A DNA stretch of 64,000 bases from Microbacterium barkeri (GCF_027921765.1 NZ_BSEJ01000017.1:1-64000); one strand, 5' to 3'. Counted from the stretch's first letter, positions 17,569 to 28,003 are shown. The notes: generated by a model from the sequence alone, not told the origin. Made by a program: numbers and translations.

Positions 17569-18372
17569 CTACGCGTGGGCGGCGTCGACGAACCGACGCG
17601 CGCGGTCGGCATCCACCGGGTTCCAGGTGTAGCCGTCGACCTTCAGCGACGACCCCACGATGCAGCCGTCGGCGATCGTCAGCATCTGCGCGATCGTCTC
17701 GGCCCGCGCCCCCGTGTTCAGCAGCACCGGTACCTCCGCGGGAACCGCCTCTCGCACCTCTCGCAGCACCGAGGTGTCAGGCCCCGCACCTGCCATCGGG
17801 CCCGAGACCAGGATCGCATCCGACAGCGACGAGACCACGGTCGACTTCGCGATCTGCGCGAACGACCGCGACCCGATCGGCGACGCGAACTCCGGAGAGA
17901 TGTTCATCAGGACCGCGACCTCGGTCGCGTCGAGGCGACGCCGCTCCCGCAGCGTCTCGGCCGCATCCGTGTTCCACAGCCCCATGTCCGACTCCCAGAC
18001 GCCCGTGACGACCTCACGGAGGAAGGACGCCCCCGTGGCGACGGCCGTGGCCAGGGCGATCCGCGGATCCCAGAGATAGTCGACGCCGAACGGGATCGAC
18101 GTCGGCCGGCACTCGGTGACGACCCGCGCCATCACCGCGGCCGCCTCCGGCCCCGCGTGCAGCTGATACGGGCGGTCGTTCTCGTTGCAGAACATGACCG
18201 CGTCGAAGCCGGCATCGACGAGCACGTCGACATCACGCCTGACGTGCTCGACGAGCGCATCGACGCCGCCCTCGGCGTCGTACAGCGGGGTGCCCGGCAG
18301 CGCCGGAACGTGCGCCATCGCGACCAGCGGCGTGTCGGTGTGCGGAAAAAGGGCGCGAAACAGAGAGGTCAT
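17569..18372 (-). CDS. BtpA/SgcQ-family TIM-barrel protein
   Basis: A 267-residue protein with the family signature VAMAHVPALPGTPLYD at residues 17-32, then VLVDAGFDAVMFCNENDRPY, FGVDYLWDPRIALATAVATG and IVGSSLKVDGYTWNPVD near the end. BtpA was named for photosystem I biogenesis, but most members sit beside sugar kinases and transporters and have no assigned reaction. Here it lies between a DeoR repressor and an FGGY kinase. The operon lacks a recognisable nucleoside phosphorylase or hydrolase, so this protein is a candidate for the sugar-releasing or sugar-converting step. That is a hypothesis from context. Confidence 0.88.
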   Translation of the reverse strand: MTSLFRALFPHTDTPLVAMAHVPALPGTPLYDAEGGVDALVEHVRRDVDVLVDAGFDAVMFCNENDRPYQLHAGPEAAAVMARVVTECRPTSIPFGVDYLWDPRIALATAVATGASFLREVVTGVWESDMGLWNTDAAETLRERRRLDATEVAVLMNISPEFASPIGSRSFAQIAKSTVVSSLSDAILVSGPMAGAGPDTSVLREVREAVPAEVPVLLNTGARAETIAQMLTIADGCIVGSSLKVDGYTWNPVDADRARRFVDAAHA

Positions 18373-18426
18373 GATGCTCCATCACTCGATTGAAAGGAAA
18401 AAGTCAGCGGCGCGGGACGCCCACGC

Positions 18427-19215
18427 CTACACGGGACGCGACGCCGGCGCCGGCGCGAACACGACCTCGGTGCCCGCGGCCTGGGCCTCCAGCACGGTCG
18501 GATGCGACGCCTCGGCGTCGGTGACCAGCACCTCCACGGCCGCGAGCGGTGCGATGTTCACCAGGTGCACGCGCCCGAGCTTGGCCGCATCCGCCCCCAC
18601 GACCACACGCCGTGCGGCGGCGACGGCGGCGCGCTTCACGGAGGCCTCCTGCGGGTGGTACTCGGTGAGGCCCCGCTCGGCGTCCACTCCGGCGACGCCC
18701 GCCACATACGTGTCGCAGTTGTACGCGGCGATCACCCGCTCGGCCTCCGAGCCGATCACGCTGAGCTCCCCCGGCCTGACGACCCCGCCGGCGAGGATGA
18801 CGGTCGTGTCGGGTTCGTCGGCCAGCGTCGCCGCGACCGTCAACGACGGGGTGACGACCGTGAGCCCCAGGCCTCGACCGCACAGCGCCCGCGCCACCGA
18901 GGCGACCGTCGAGCCGCTGTCGAGGATGACGGTCTCACCGGGCGACAGCAGATCGGCGATGGCCCGGGCGATATGCGCCTTCGAATCGACCGCACGACCT
19001 GCGCGCGACCCGTAAGAGGGCTCGAACGCCGTGCCGCCGACGGCGATCGCGCCGCCCGCGATCCGGCGCACGACACCGGCCGTCTGCAGCGCCTCGATGT
19101 CGCGCCGGATCGTCATCTCGCTGACGCCGAACTCCTGCGCGAGCTCCGCGAATTGCACCTCGCCGTTGCGGATCACACGGTCCTCGATCGTGCTCCGCCG
19201 CTCCGTCACGTCCAT
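18427..19215 (-). CDS. DeoR-family transcriptional repressor
   Basis: A 262-residue regulator. The N-terminal DeoR helix-turn-helix is VQFAELAQEFGVSEMTIRRD at residues 20-39. The C-terminal sugar-phosphate sensor domain has ILDSGSTVASVARAL and the VVVGADAAKLGR motif. Family members are released from DNA by sugar phosphates, which fits a repressor controlled by the product of the FGGY kinase. It overlaps the deaminase gene by 10 nt inside the operon it presumably controls. The likely operators are the repeated TGTAACAGA-TCACA sites upstream of the first gene (25543-25593). Confidence 0.92.
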   Translation of the reverse strand: MDVTERRSTIEDRVIRNGEVQFAELAQEFGVSEMTIRRDIEALQTAGVVRRIAGGAIAVGGTAFEPSYGSRAGRAVDSKAHIARAIADLLSPGETVILDSGSTVASVARALCGRGLGLTVVTPSLTVAATLADEPDTTVILAGGVVRPGELSVIGSEAERVIAAYNCDTYVAGVAGVDAERGLTEYHPQEASVKRAAVAAARRVVVGADAAKLGRVHLVNIAPLAAVEVLVTDAEASHPTVLEAQAAGTEVVFAPAPASRPV

Positions 19216-20554
19216 GATGATCCCCTGTCACCCCGTGCGATCCTCGACACCAGGATGTCGTAATCCCGCTGCTGCTGGGCGAGCGCGGCGGCGACATCCA
19301 CAGAGAGCACCTCCCGGTCGCGCATGAGCCATCGCCCGGCGACCATCGAGTCGCGCACCGAGGCCCCGCTCGTCCCGTAGACGAGCCCCGCCTCCAGGCT
19401 CTGCGCCCCCACCGGTCCGCGAGCGATCTCGGCCAGCGGAATCGCGAGCAGATCCGCGACGGCGCCGGGCTCGATCCGGCCGTCCTGCGGCGCACCGCCG
19501 AGCGCACGGTGCCCGTTGACCGTGGCGATACCCAGGATCTCGCGCGGCGTCACCTGGTTCGGCACCTGCGAGGTGAAGGCCGCCAGCTTGCCGAGCAGGC
19601 GCATCTCCTCGAACAGATCGACGTTGGTGTTGTTGCAGACGTTGTCGGTGCCGAGGGTCACGGTGACCCCCGCATCCAGCGCCGCCCGCACGGGCGCCGC
19701 CGGCACCCCCGACTGCATCGCGACCGACGGGATCACCGCCATGGCGGCCGACGTGCCCGCCAGCAGAAGCAGCTCATCGACCGGCACCGTGTTGCAGTGG
19801 GCCAGGATGGTCGGCACCGAGAGCATGTCCATGCGGCTCAGCTGCTCCAGCGCCGACGTGCCGTACGCCGACCGGCAGTACTCATCCTCCTCACCGGAGG
19901 TGGAGAAGTGCACATGGAGTCCGACCCCGAGCCGGGCCGCCGCCTCGCGCTCGGCGAGCATCGCGTCGGGCCGGTTGTCGACGAAGAAGGCGTGCGGCCC
20001 AAGCCAGCCGCGCACGACGTCCGAGACGCCCTGCATCGACTCCGCGAACGCCGTCGCTGCGGCGATCTCGCGCGCCCGGGCCTCGTCGTCGCCGAGCTCG
20101 ACGATGCCCCACGCCAGCGCGGCGCGAAGGCCCGACTCGATCACCGCGGGGGCGATGCGGTCGGCATAGAAGTACTGGTCTGCGAAGGTCGTCACCCCGT
20201 GCCGGATGAAGTCGGCGCAGCTCACCGAGACGGATGCGGGCACGAGGTCGGGCGTCAGGTGCGCCTCCCGGGTGCGGAGCACCTGCAGGAAACCCTCCAT
20301 CGTCAGCAGCGAATGCCCCTCCGCGACGCCCCGCATGAGCGACATCGGGGTGTGGGCGTGGGTGTTCACCAGGCCGGGCATCACGAGCGCCTCTCCGAGG
20401 TCGACGACGCCCGGACCACTCGGCCGGCTGTCGCGCACCGGCCCGACGGACACCACCCGGCCGCCGTCGATCTCCACGACGCCCGGGGAGTAGGTGATGC
20501 CGGGCGGGGTCCACACCACATCCGCCACGATCAGGCGGGGATCCGCGTGCTCGG

Positions 20555-20558
<4 letters not shown>
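19206..20558 (-). CDS. Amidohydrolase, MTA/SAH- or nucleoside-deaminase type
   Basis: A 450-residue metal-dependent hydrolase of the ATZ/TRZ/SsnA group, which deaminates purines and adenosyl nucleosides. Metal ligands are seen in MPGLVNTHAHTPM (residues 60-72), LHVHFSTSGEEDEYC, ILAHCNTV and TLGTDNVCNNTNVD. Family neighbours include 5-methylthioadenosine/S-adenosylhomocysteine deaminase, guanine deaminase and 5'-deoxyadenosine deaminase; the exact base cannot be told from sequence alone. It is coupled by a 4-nt overlap to the nucleoside-importer ATPase, so the substrate is probably what the transporter brings in. Confidence 0.88.
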
Positions 20559-22117
<1,559 letters not shown>

Positions 22118-22140
22118 GGTCATCTCCTGTCCGGTGTCGG

Positions 22141-23235
22141 TCAGCTGCTGAGCCCGAGGGCGGCGCACTGATCGGACGTCGCGTCGTTCAGCGCGTCGCA
22201 CACCTCGATCTGCCCGTCGAGGATCTGCTGCGACAGCTCTGCGACCTTGGCCTGCACGTCGGGCAGCAGCGCGACCATGTCGGCGGGGCCGTTGTCGGCG
22301 AAGACGGTCGACTCGTCATCCCACGACAGCCCGCTCACGCCGTCGGCCATGCCGGCCGCGACGAAACCGGACTGGAACTCGCCGTCCATCGCGGACTTGA
22401 TGAGGTTGAAGGTCGTCATGTCGACGCGCTTCATCACCGACGTGATGACGGTGCCCGGGGCATCGCCATCCTGGTTCGAGTCGACGCCGATCGCGTACTT
22501 GCCCTCCTGCTCCGCGGCGGTGAAGACGCCCTGGCCCGACAGCCCGGCCACGGCGTAGACGATGTCATTTCCGTCCTGGTAGAGCGCGAGCGCGGCCTCC
22601 TGCCCGACCGAGGGGTCGGAGTACTCGTTGTTGAGGTAGCTCGGGGTGACCACACAGTCCGCGCACGCGGCAAGCACACCCTGCTTGAATCCGTAGAAGA
22701 ACTGGTTGATGCCCGGGTTGTCACCGCCGAGAACGGCGCCGACCTTCTTGGTCGTGGTCATCGCACCCGCGACGTACCCGCCGAGGAAGCTCGACTCGTT
22801 GACGTTGATCGAGTACGCCTGAACGTTGTCGGGCAGCTCGTCGACGAAGATGTCGCTGGGGACGCCGAACAGCTGGTCGGGGTTCTCCTCCGCCACCGCG
22901 AGCAGCGAGTCGGGGTCCAGGCCCGGGGCGAGGATGATGTCCGGGTGGGTCGCCACGGTCGAGCGCAGCACGCTCTCCTGCTGCGACACCGACTCGGCTT
23001 CCACGACGCGACCGGTGACGCCCAGCTGTTCCTCGGCCAGCTTCGCGCCGGCGATCGAGGAGTCGATGTAGCCGCCGTCGCCGGCAGCACCGGGGGTGAC
23101 GAGCGCATAGGTGAACGCCCCGTCGGCCGAGTCGCTGGATGCGGCCGTGCTCGCGCCCGAACAGCCGGTCAGAGCCAGCGCGGAGACGACACCGACGGCG
23201 AGCGCGAGACCGCCGGTTCTGTGGATGCGGGACAT
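22141..23235 (-). CDS. BMP-family substrate-binding lipoprotein
   Basis: A 364-residue lipoprotein that should capture the substrate outside the membrane. The signal peptide ends in the lipobox ALTGC (Cys near residue 25). The mature part shows BMP/PnrA features: VTPGAAGDGGYIDSSIAGAK, DIILAPGLDPDSLL, VGAVLGGDNPGINQFFYGF, and DIVYAVAGLSGQGVFTAAEQ with YAIGVDSNQDG. BMP proteins bind purine and pyrimidine nucleosides. It lies between the permease and ATPase genes. The extra cysteine pairs near residue 190 and at the C terminus may form disulfides. Confidence 0.92.
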   Translation of the reverse strand: MSRIHRTGGLALAVGVVSALALTGCSGASTAASSDSADGAFTYALVTPGAAGDGGYIDSSIAGAKLAEEQLGVTGRVVEAESVSQQESVLRSTVATHPDIILAPGLDPDSLLAVAEENPDQLFGVPSDIFVDELPDNVQAYSINVNESSFLGGYVAGAMTTTKKVGAVLGGDNPGINQFFYGFKQGVLAACADCVVTPSYLNNEYSDPSVGQEAALALYQDGNDIVYAVAGLSGQGVFTAAEQEGKYAIGVDSNQDGDAPGTVITSVMKRVDMTTFNLIKSAMDGEFQSGFVAAGMADGVSGLSWDDESTVFADNGPADMVALLPDVQAKVAELSQQILDGQIEVCDALNDATSDQCAALGLSS

Positions 23236-23279
23236 GGTTCCTCCTGGAGATGAGATCGACGCGAGCCGCGTCGATGGGA

Positions 23280-24371
23280 TCAGTGGTGCAGGGTGGAGCG
23301 TCTGGGGGCGTCCGGCGCGGTGTCGTCGGCCGGGGGGTCGGAAGGAGCGACGCCGGCATCCGGTCGTGGAGCGACGGCGTCAGGTCGTGGAGCGACAGCA
23401 TCCGGTCGCGGAGCGACGGCGACCGTGCGCCTGCGTCGAGGCAGTGCCAGCGAGATGCGGGAACTGTTCGACCAGAGGCGAAGAACCTGGCCGCGCGAGG
23501 TCGAGCGCAGTCCCACCAGCACGAGGGCGACGAAGGCCGCTCCCTGGGGGATGAACTGGGTGAGGTTGGCGGGGACGTCGAACTGCTGCAGGCGGATGCT
23601 GGCGGCGCTCGCGAGCCCGAACACCCCGGCGGCCGGGATGAGGAACGCCGGCTTGTTGAGCGCGAGCAGTGCGGCGGTGATCCCGATCCATCCGCGATCG
23701 GCGCTCATGTTGCGCGTGAAGAGCCCGAGATCGCCCACCGAGAGGAACGCGCCGCCCAGACCCGCGATCGCGCCGGCGACGATCAGCGTCAGCACCTGGG
23801 ACCGGCCGACCTTCAGACCCGCGCTCGCCGCAGCGAGCGGCGCCTCGCCGACCGCGAGCAGATGACGACCTGCCCGGGTGCGGAACCACAACGCGATCGC
23901 CGGCACCAGCAGGTAGGCGAGGTAGACGAGCCAGTTCAGGCGGGAGAGCAGGTTGCCGGCCACCGGCAGGTCGCTGAGCACGGGGACGCTCACGGACGCG
24001 ATCGGGTCGATGTCGGGCTTGTAGGTTCCGACACCGCCGAGGAAGGAACGCATCAGGAACACCGTGAGCTGCAGCACGAGGATGTTCAGACCGATCGCCA
24101 GCACGACGAGGTCGACACCGAGTCGGTGCGCCGCGGCCATCACCGCACCGATTGCGGCGCCGGCGGCAGCCGCGGCCACGACGCCGAGGAGGGTGTTGCC
24201 GGTGCCGGCAGCGACGAGGATTCCGACGAAGGCGCCGATGAGAACCTTCGACTCGATGGCGAGATTGAGGATCCCCGCCCGTGCGGAGAGCATCGAGGCG
24301 ATCGCCGCGAACAGGATCGGCGTGGTCAAGCGGATGCCGGAGTTCAGGAAGTCGGCCAGGACGAGGATCAT
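23280..24371 (-). CDS. Nucleoside ABC transporter permease 2
   Basis: A 363-residue membrane protein of the BPD_transp_2 family with about eight hydrophobic segments. The conserved segments ARAGILNLAIESKVLIGAFV and LLAVGEAPLAAASAGLKVGR mark the YufQ-like half of a BMP importer. The hydrophilic C-terminal tail after residue 300 carries three copies of AVAPRPD encoded by three 21-bp DNA repeats (23355-23417), an extension I do not recognise from the family. The start ATG overlaps the permease 1 stop by 4 nt. Confidence 0.9.
   Translation of the reverse strand: MILVLADFLNSGIRLTTPILFAAIASMLSARAGILNLAIESKVLIGAFVGILVAAGTGNTLLGVVAAAAAGAAIGAVMAAAHRLGVDLVVLAIGLNILVLQLTVFLMRSFLGGVGTYKPDIDPIASVSVPVLSDLPVAGNLLSRLNWLVYLAYLLVPAIALWFRTRAGRHLLAVGEAPLAAASAGLKVGRSQVLTLIVAGAIAGLGGAFLSVGDLGLFTRNMSADRGWIGITAALLALNKPAFLIPAAGVFGLASAASIRLQQFDVPANLTQFIPQGAAFVALVLVGLRSTSRGQVLRLWSNSSRISLALPRRRRTVAVAPRPDAVAPRPDAVAPRPDAGVAPSDPPADDTAPDAPRRSTLHH
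23355..23417. repeat. Three 21-bp repeats inside a permease tail
   Basis: Three head-to-tail copies (23355-23375, 23376-23396, 23397-23417) of a unit containing GGTCGTGGAGCGAC encode AVAPRPD three times. The unit is one base off the GGTCGTTGAGCG arm of the family C repeats, possibly by chance. Confidence 0.7.
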
Positions 24372-25486
24372 GCGGATGCTCCGATCCGGGGTGGAACAGC
24401 GAGGTTCCGGTCGATGAGCCGGTTGGCCCGCCGCCGTTCTCGGGCGCGTTCGATGCGGGTCGTGAGGGGTGCCTGCACGGCGACGAAGACGATCATCAAC
24501 GCCAGCACGGTCGAGCCGATCTCCCGGGGGACGCCGAGCACGATCTGCAGTCCGTTGACCGCCCCCACCGTGATGCCGGCATAGAGGAACCCGACGATCC
24601 CCGCACCGATCGCCGTGGTGCCCCCGAGGATGGCGGCGGTCAGCCCGGTCAACCCCGTGCCGTCGCTGAAGCCCTCGATCACCCGGTAGTTGGCACCGAG
24701 CACCTGCACGGCTCCGCCGATCCCGGCGAGGGCACCGCCGATCACCCCGGCACGCAGCACGCTGGATGTCGCAGACATCCCCGCGTAGCGGGCGAACATC
24801 GTGGCCTCGCCGCTCATGCGCTGCTCGTATCCACGGGTCGTGCGCGAGAGGTAGAACCAGACCGCGACGCAGGCGATCGCAGCCAGCACAAAGGCCAGTC
24901 CCGACTTCGTCGACGCGTCGAAAACGGGCAGCTTCGCCGTGTCCGCGATCGAGGGCGTGTACCCCACGGTGGAGGCCTCCGCCCGCAGCGGATAGTTGAC
25001 GAGGAAGTCGACGAGCAGCCCCGCGATCGCGTTGAGGACGATCGTGATGATGAGTTCGTTCACCCCCAGGTACACCTTGAGCGCCGCGGGGATGAGACCC
25101 CAGCCGGCGCCGACCGCGGCGGCTGCCGCGATGCACAGCACGGGGTGGATAGCGGCCGGCGCTGGGACAGCGAACCCGACGACCGCGGCAGCGAGGCCGC
25201 CCAGCGCGTACTGCCCCTCCTGGCCGATGCTGAACAGGCCGCTTCGCAGGCTGACGACGGCGCCGAGGGCGCAGAAGATGATCGGACCGGCCAGCGCGAG
25301 AGTACCGCCCACGTTGCAATAGCCCGGGTCGCAACCGAAGCCCGCCTGCACGACCGTGGCGGCGGCATCCAGTGGCGGCACACCGAGGGTCGAGATCAGC
25401 AGCCCTCCGACGAGCAACGCCAGGACGACGGCAGCGACCGGCAGGGCGGCGCGAAGCGCGGCCTGCTCGACACCTTCTCGCGTCAC
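24368..25486 (-). CDS. Nucleoside ABC transporter permease 1
   Basis: A 372-residue membrane protein of the YufP-like half. It has LRSGLFSIGQEGQYALGGLA and LGVNELIITIVLNAIAGLLV, both conserved in BMP-importer permeases, with about nine hydrophobic segments. A GTG at 25486 is chosen as start because GAGAGGAAG lies 4 nt upstream and a longer reading would run through the operators. First gene of the eight-gene operon. The paired operator-like palindromes at 25543-25593 sit in its promoter. Confidence 0.88.
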   Translation of the reverse strand: MTREGVEQAALRAALPVAAVVLALLVGGLLISTLGVPPLDAAATVVQAGFGCDPGYCNVGGTLALAGPIIFCALGAVVSLRSGLFSIGQEGQYALGGLAAAVVGFAVPAPAAIHPVLCIAAAAAVGAGWGLIPAALKVYLGVNELIITIVLNAIAGLLVDFLVNYPLRAEASTVGYTPSIADTAKLPVFDASTKSGLAFVLAAIACVAVWFYLSRTTRGYEQRMSGEATMFARYAGMSATSSVLRAGVIGGALAGIGGAVQVLGANYRVIEGFSDGTGLTGLTAAILGGTTAIGAGIVGFLYAGITVGAVNGLQIVLGVPREIGSTVLALMIVFVAVQAPLTTRIERARERRRANRLIDRNLAVPPRIGASA

Positions 25487-25542
25487 GGCACTTCCTCTCC
25501 CTCCGGCCCGCAGGAGCGGGCACATAGCAGAATGACGTGACC

Positions 25543-25593
25543 GTGTAACAGAATCACACTGTTTGCGTTTCTCGGATGTAACAGATTCACATC
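25543..25593 (-). promoter_or_regulatory. Paired operator sites of the nucleoside operon
   Basis: TGTAACAGAATCACA (25544-25558) and TGTAACAGATTCACA (25577-25591) differ by one base and are spaced 33 bp, three helical turns. Each sits in its own inverted repeat (GTGT-N9-ACAC and GATGT-N9-ACATC). A weaker third match starts near 25523. On the minus strand TTACAC inside the first site and TATGTG 16 nt on could serve as -35 and -10, so binding would block transcription. Confidence 0.65.
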
Positions 25594-25674
25594 CGCGTGC
25601 GTGCCGGCGCGCCGAATCGGTTGCACGCGCGAGACTTCTGCTCGACCTCCCACCGATATGCTCCGAAGCGTCGC

Positions 25675-25704
25675 TCACCGATTCAGTCGCTCGCCGATTC
25701 AGGG
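25675..25704. repeat. 15-bp tandem duplication before a small membrane gene
   Basis: Two adjacent copies of GCTC-R-CCGATTCAG-type sequence lie immediately upstream of the ribosome-binding site of the next gene. One base differs between them. Confidence 0.45.
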
Positions 25705-25710
25705 GGAACC

Positions 25711-25941
25711 ATGAACGGCTACACGGGCGCCGGACTCGGCGTCGGCATGTTCCTGATCTTCGCGCTCATCTACCTCTGCATGATCGCGCTCATGCTGTGG
25801 GTCGGCTACCTGGTCATCCGCACGGCCGTGAAGAACGGCATCCTGCGGGCAGATGCCGAACGCGCCGCGCGATACACGGCGGCCTCTGTGGGCCCGCCCT
25901 CCGGCGGCCCCGCCGGCCCGCCCGCGCCGCCGGTCCGATGA
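25711..25941 (+). CDS. Small single-span membrane protein
   Basis: A 76-residue protein with one hydrophobic segment (residues 8-38, VGMFLIFALIYLCMIALMLW), then a basic/Ala stretch and a Pro/Gly-rich tail. Ribosome-binding site AGGGGG is 4 nt before the ATG. The 4-nt overlap with a truncated DUF2510 reading suggests it once belonged to a small membrane-protein pair. Function unknown. Confidence 0.7.
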   Translation: MNGYTGAGLGVGMFLIFALIYLCMIALMLWVGYLVIRTAVKNGILRADAERAARYTAASVGPPSGGPAGPPAPPVR

Positions 25942-26018
25942 GCGCCGACACACACGCCGGCTGGTACCCTGACCCCTGGTCGCCCGGGCCTACCCGCTGG
26001 TGGGACGGCTCCGGGTGA
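25938..26018 (+). pseudogene. Truncated DUF2510 protein
   Basis: A 26-residue reading with AGWYPDPWSPGPTRWWDGSG, which is almost the whole DUF2510 motif (GWYPDP...RWWDG). It stops at TGA where the family continues with a tryptophan and usually a membrane region. Loss of one base around 26014-26018 would explain the stop. It could also be a real micro-protein. It starts at an ATG overlapping the previous stop. Confidence 0.55.
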
Positions 26019-26106
26019 GCGCCCCCTCGTCTCCGCCTCCCCGGGGCGAGCCTACGGATGGCGCGGGCGCGGCGGCATCCCCCGCACGGGTGAGATGCGG
26101 TGGGGC

Positions 26107-26352
26107 TCAGATGCGGCCGCGCCGGGCGCGTGCGGCGAAGGCGTCGAGAGCGTCGAGGACGTCGGGTGCCTGCCAGATCCGGTAGCGGGCCTTGCCCGAG
26201 GCCTTCGTGAGGATCCCGGCGTCGGCGAGGCGTGAGATCGCGGAGGCCGCTGCGACGTCGCTGATCCTCAGAATGGTCGCGAGAACGCGGGTCGTGACGA
26301 CGGGCTGGGTGAGCAGCGCGTCCAGCGCACGATGGACCGAGGAGCCGATCGT
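26107..26352 (-). pseudogene. Winged-helix remnant (Fic-family C-terminal-like)
   Basis: An open frame of 81 codons with no ATG, GTG or TTG at its head. It contains ILRISDVAAASAISRLADAG, YRIWQAPDVLDALDAFAARA and ends RRGRI. This is the small winged helix found at the C terminus of many actinobacterial Fic proteins. An in-frame TAG lies a few codons upstream. The sequence TAGCCT-N6-ACG sits where leaderless genes of this window carry ATG, so the start may have mutated. Remnant or a non-canonical start; remnant is more likely. Confidence 0.55.
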
Positions 26353-26357
26353 AACCG

Positions 26358-26377
26358 AAGGCTATCGCCTTAGCCTT
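26358..26377. promoter_or_regulatory. 20-bp palindrome before the winged-helix remnant
   Basis: AAGGCTA (26358-26364) and TAGCCTT (26371-26377) are perfect inverted repeats around a 6-nt spacer. It overlaps the TAGCCT hexamer upstream of the remnant, as an autoregulatory operator would. Confidence 0.45.
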
Positions 26378-26403
26378 TTGTCAGAGCGCGAGACGTCCGC
26401 GCA

Positions 26404-26439
26404 CGACGCGGCCCCGGCCATCCGACCGGGGCCGCGTCG
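26404..26439 (-). terminator. Terminator of the dicarboxylate symporter gene
   Basis: A 14-bp GC-rich perfect stem (CGACGCGGCCCCGG and its complement) with an 8-nt loop lies 17 nt past the symporter stop. Confidence 0.75.
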
Positions 26440-26456
26440 CAGCGGATGAGCGGGAC

Positions 26457-27860
26457 TTATCGCCCGGCGCGCACCTCGTCGGTGCGGATCACGCGCGAGA
26501 TGGGCGACGGGCCCTGGCCGTCCTCGGGGAGCTCCGGCAGGTTCGAGAAGTCGGGCTCGTCGTGGTCGTCGGTCATCGTCTCCTCGTCGAACGGCCGCTC
26601 GCCGCGGAGCACCTGGCGCGCCTGGTCGCGGTCGAACTCGCGCGTCCACGTCGCGATGACGATCGAGGCGACGGCGTTGCCCGTGAAGTTCGTGAGCGCG
26701 CGGGCCTCCGACATGAAGCGGTCGATTCCCGTGATGATGCCGACGCCGTCGACGAGGTCGGGGCGGTAGGTCTGCAGGCCGCCCGCGAGGGTGGCGAGCC
26801 CCGCGCCGGTGACGCCCGCGGCGCCCTTCGACGCGATGATCATGAAGACGAGCAGCCCGATCTGCTCCGAGATCGACAGCGGCGTGCCCATCGCGGTGGC
26901 GATGAACAGCGACGCCATCGTGAGGTAGATCGCGGTGCCGTCGAGGTTGAACGAGTAGCCGGTGGGCACCGTGATGCCCGCGACGGGCTTCGAGACCCCG
27001 AGGTGCTCCATCTTCGCGATGAGGCGGGGCAGGGCCGACTCCGACGACGACGTGCTCACGATGAGGAGGTACTCGCGGGCGAGGTACTTCATCACGGAGA
27101 AGATGTTGATGCGCGCGGTGAACCACAGCACGGCGGCGAGCACGACGCCGATGAAGAGGATGCACGTGACGTAGAAGCCGATCATCAGCGTCCCGAGCGC
27201 GAGCACGGCGCCCCATCCGGTCGAGCCGACGACGCCGGCGATCGCGCCGAAGGCGCCGACCGGGGCGACCCAGAGGATCATCGTCAGCACGCGGAAGACG
27301 ACGGCCTGCACGAGGCGGATGCCCTCGAGGATGCGCTCGCCCTTCGCTCCGAGGCGCTGGATGGCGAAGCCGACGAGCAGCGAGACGAAGAGCACCTGCA
27401 GGACCGACTCGCCCGTGAGCGGCGAGAAGAGCGTCGCGGGGATGATGCCCATGAGGAAGTCGGTCGTCGACTCGGCCTCGCCCTCGACCTCGTAGCCCGG
27501 GTTGCTGAGCTGGAGTCCCTCGCCGGGGTGGATGAGGTTGCCGACCACGAGGCCGATGAGCAGCGCGAAGGTCGACATCACGAGGAAGTAGCCGAGCGCG
27601 AGCCCGCCGACCTTGCCGACGGTCGCGGCCTTCGCGATGGAGCCGATGCCGAGCACGATCGTGCAGAAGATCACCGGGGCGATCATCATCTTGATGAGGC
27701 CGACGAAGGCCTTGCCGATCCAGGCGAGCGATGCGCCGAAGTCGGGCCAGATGAGTCCGACCGCGATGCCCGCGACCACGGCGATGATGACCGCGATGTA
27801 GAGCCAGTGCTGCTTGTCGATGCCGCGCCTGCGCTGCGCGGCCTGTGGCGTCGTCGCCAT
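26457..27860 (-). CDS. dctA: Dicarboxylate/cation symporter (DctA/GltP family)
   Basis: A 467-residue inner-membrane symporter of the DAACS family that takes up C4-dicarboxylates or acidic amino acids with H+ or Na+. Eight membrane spans are visible, with the hairpin motif IVSTSSSESALPRLI, the substrate loop PTGYSFNLDGTAIYLT and the last-helix segment TNFTGNAVASIVIATW. The DctA-like loop and a DcuS/DcuR-like two-component system transcribed divergently favour C4-dicarboxylates. Ribosome-binding site AAGGAGAGG precedes the ATG. Confidence 0.9.
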   Translation of the reverse strand: MATTPQAAQRRRGIDKQHWLYIAVIIAVVAGIAVGLIWPDFGASLAWIGKAFVGLIKMMIAPVIFCTIVLGIGSIAKAATVGKVGGLALGYFLVMSTFALLIGLVVGNLIHPGEGLQLSNPGYEVEGEAESTTDFLMGIIPATLFSPLTGESVLQVLFVSLLVGFAIQRLGAKGERILEGIRLVQAVVFRVLTMILWVAPVGAFGAIAGVVGSTGWGAVLALGTLMIGFYVTCILFIGVVLAAVLWFTARINIFSVMKYLAREYLLIVSTSSSESALPRLIAKMEHLGVSKPVAGITVPTGYSFNLDGTAIYLTMASLFIATAMGTPLSISEQIGLLVFMIIASKGAAGVTGAGLATLAGGLQTYRPDLVDGVGIITGIDRFMSEARALTNFTGNAVASIVIATWTREFDRDQARQVLRGERPFDEETMTDDHDEPDFSNLPELPEDGQGPSPISRVIRTDEVRAGR

Positions 27861-28003
27861 GGTGCGTCCTCTCCTTCGGGGCACCGGAGCCTCGGGTTCG
27901 CGGTCCGGCGTGCGGGGTTCATCCTGTTCCGGGGCGGATGGCCCGGACGACTTGCGTGCATAGTGTTCGCGTCGAGAGGCGGATGATGAGGGCGCGCGGC
28001 CGA

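Noticed and set aside
26019..26106. Coding sequence after the DUF2510 fragment
   Set aside because: No frame with recognisable domain or start; appears to be plain intergenic DNA.
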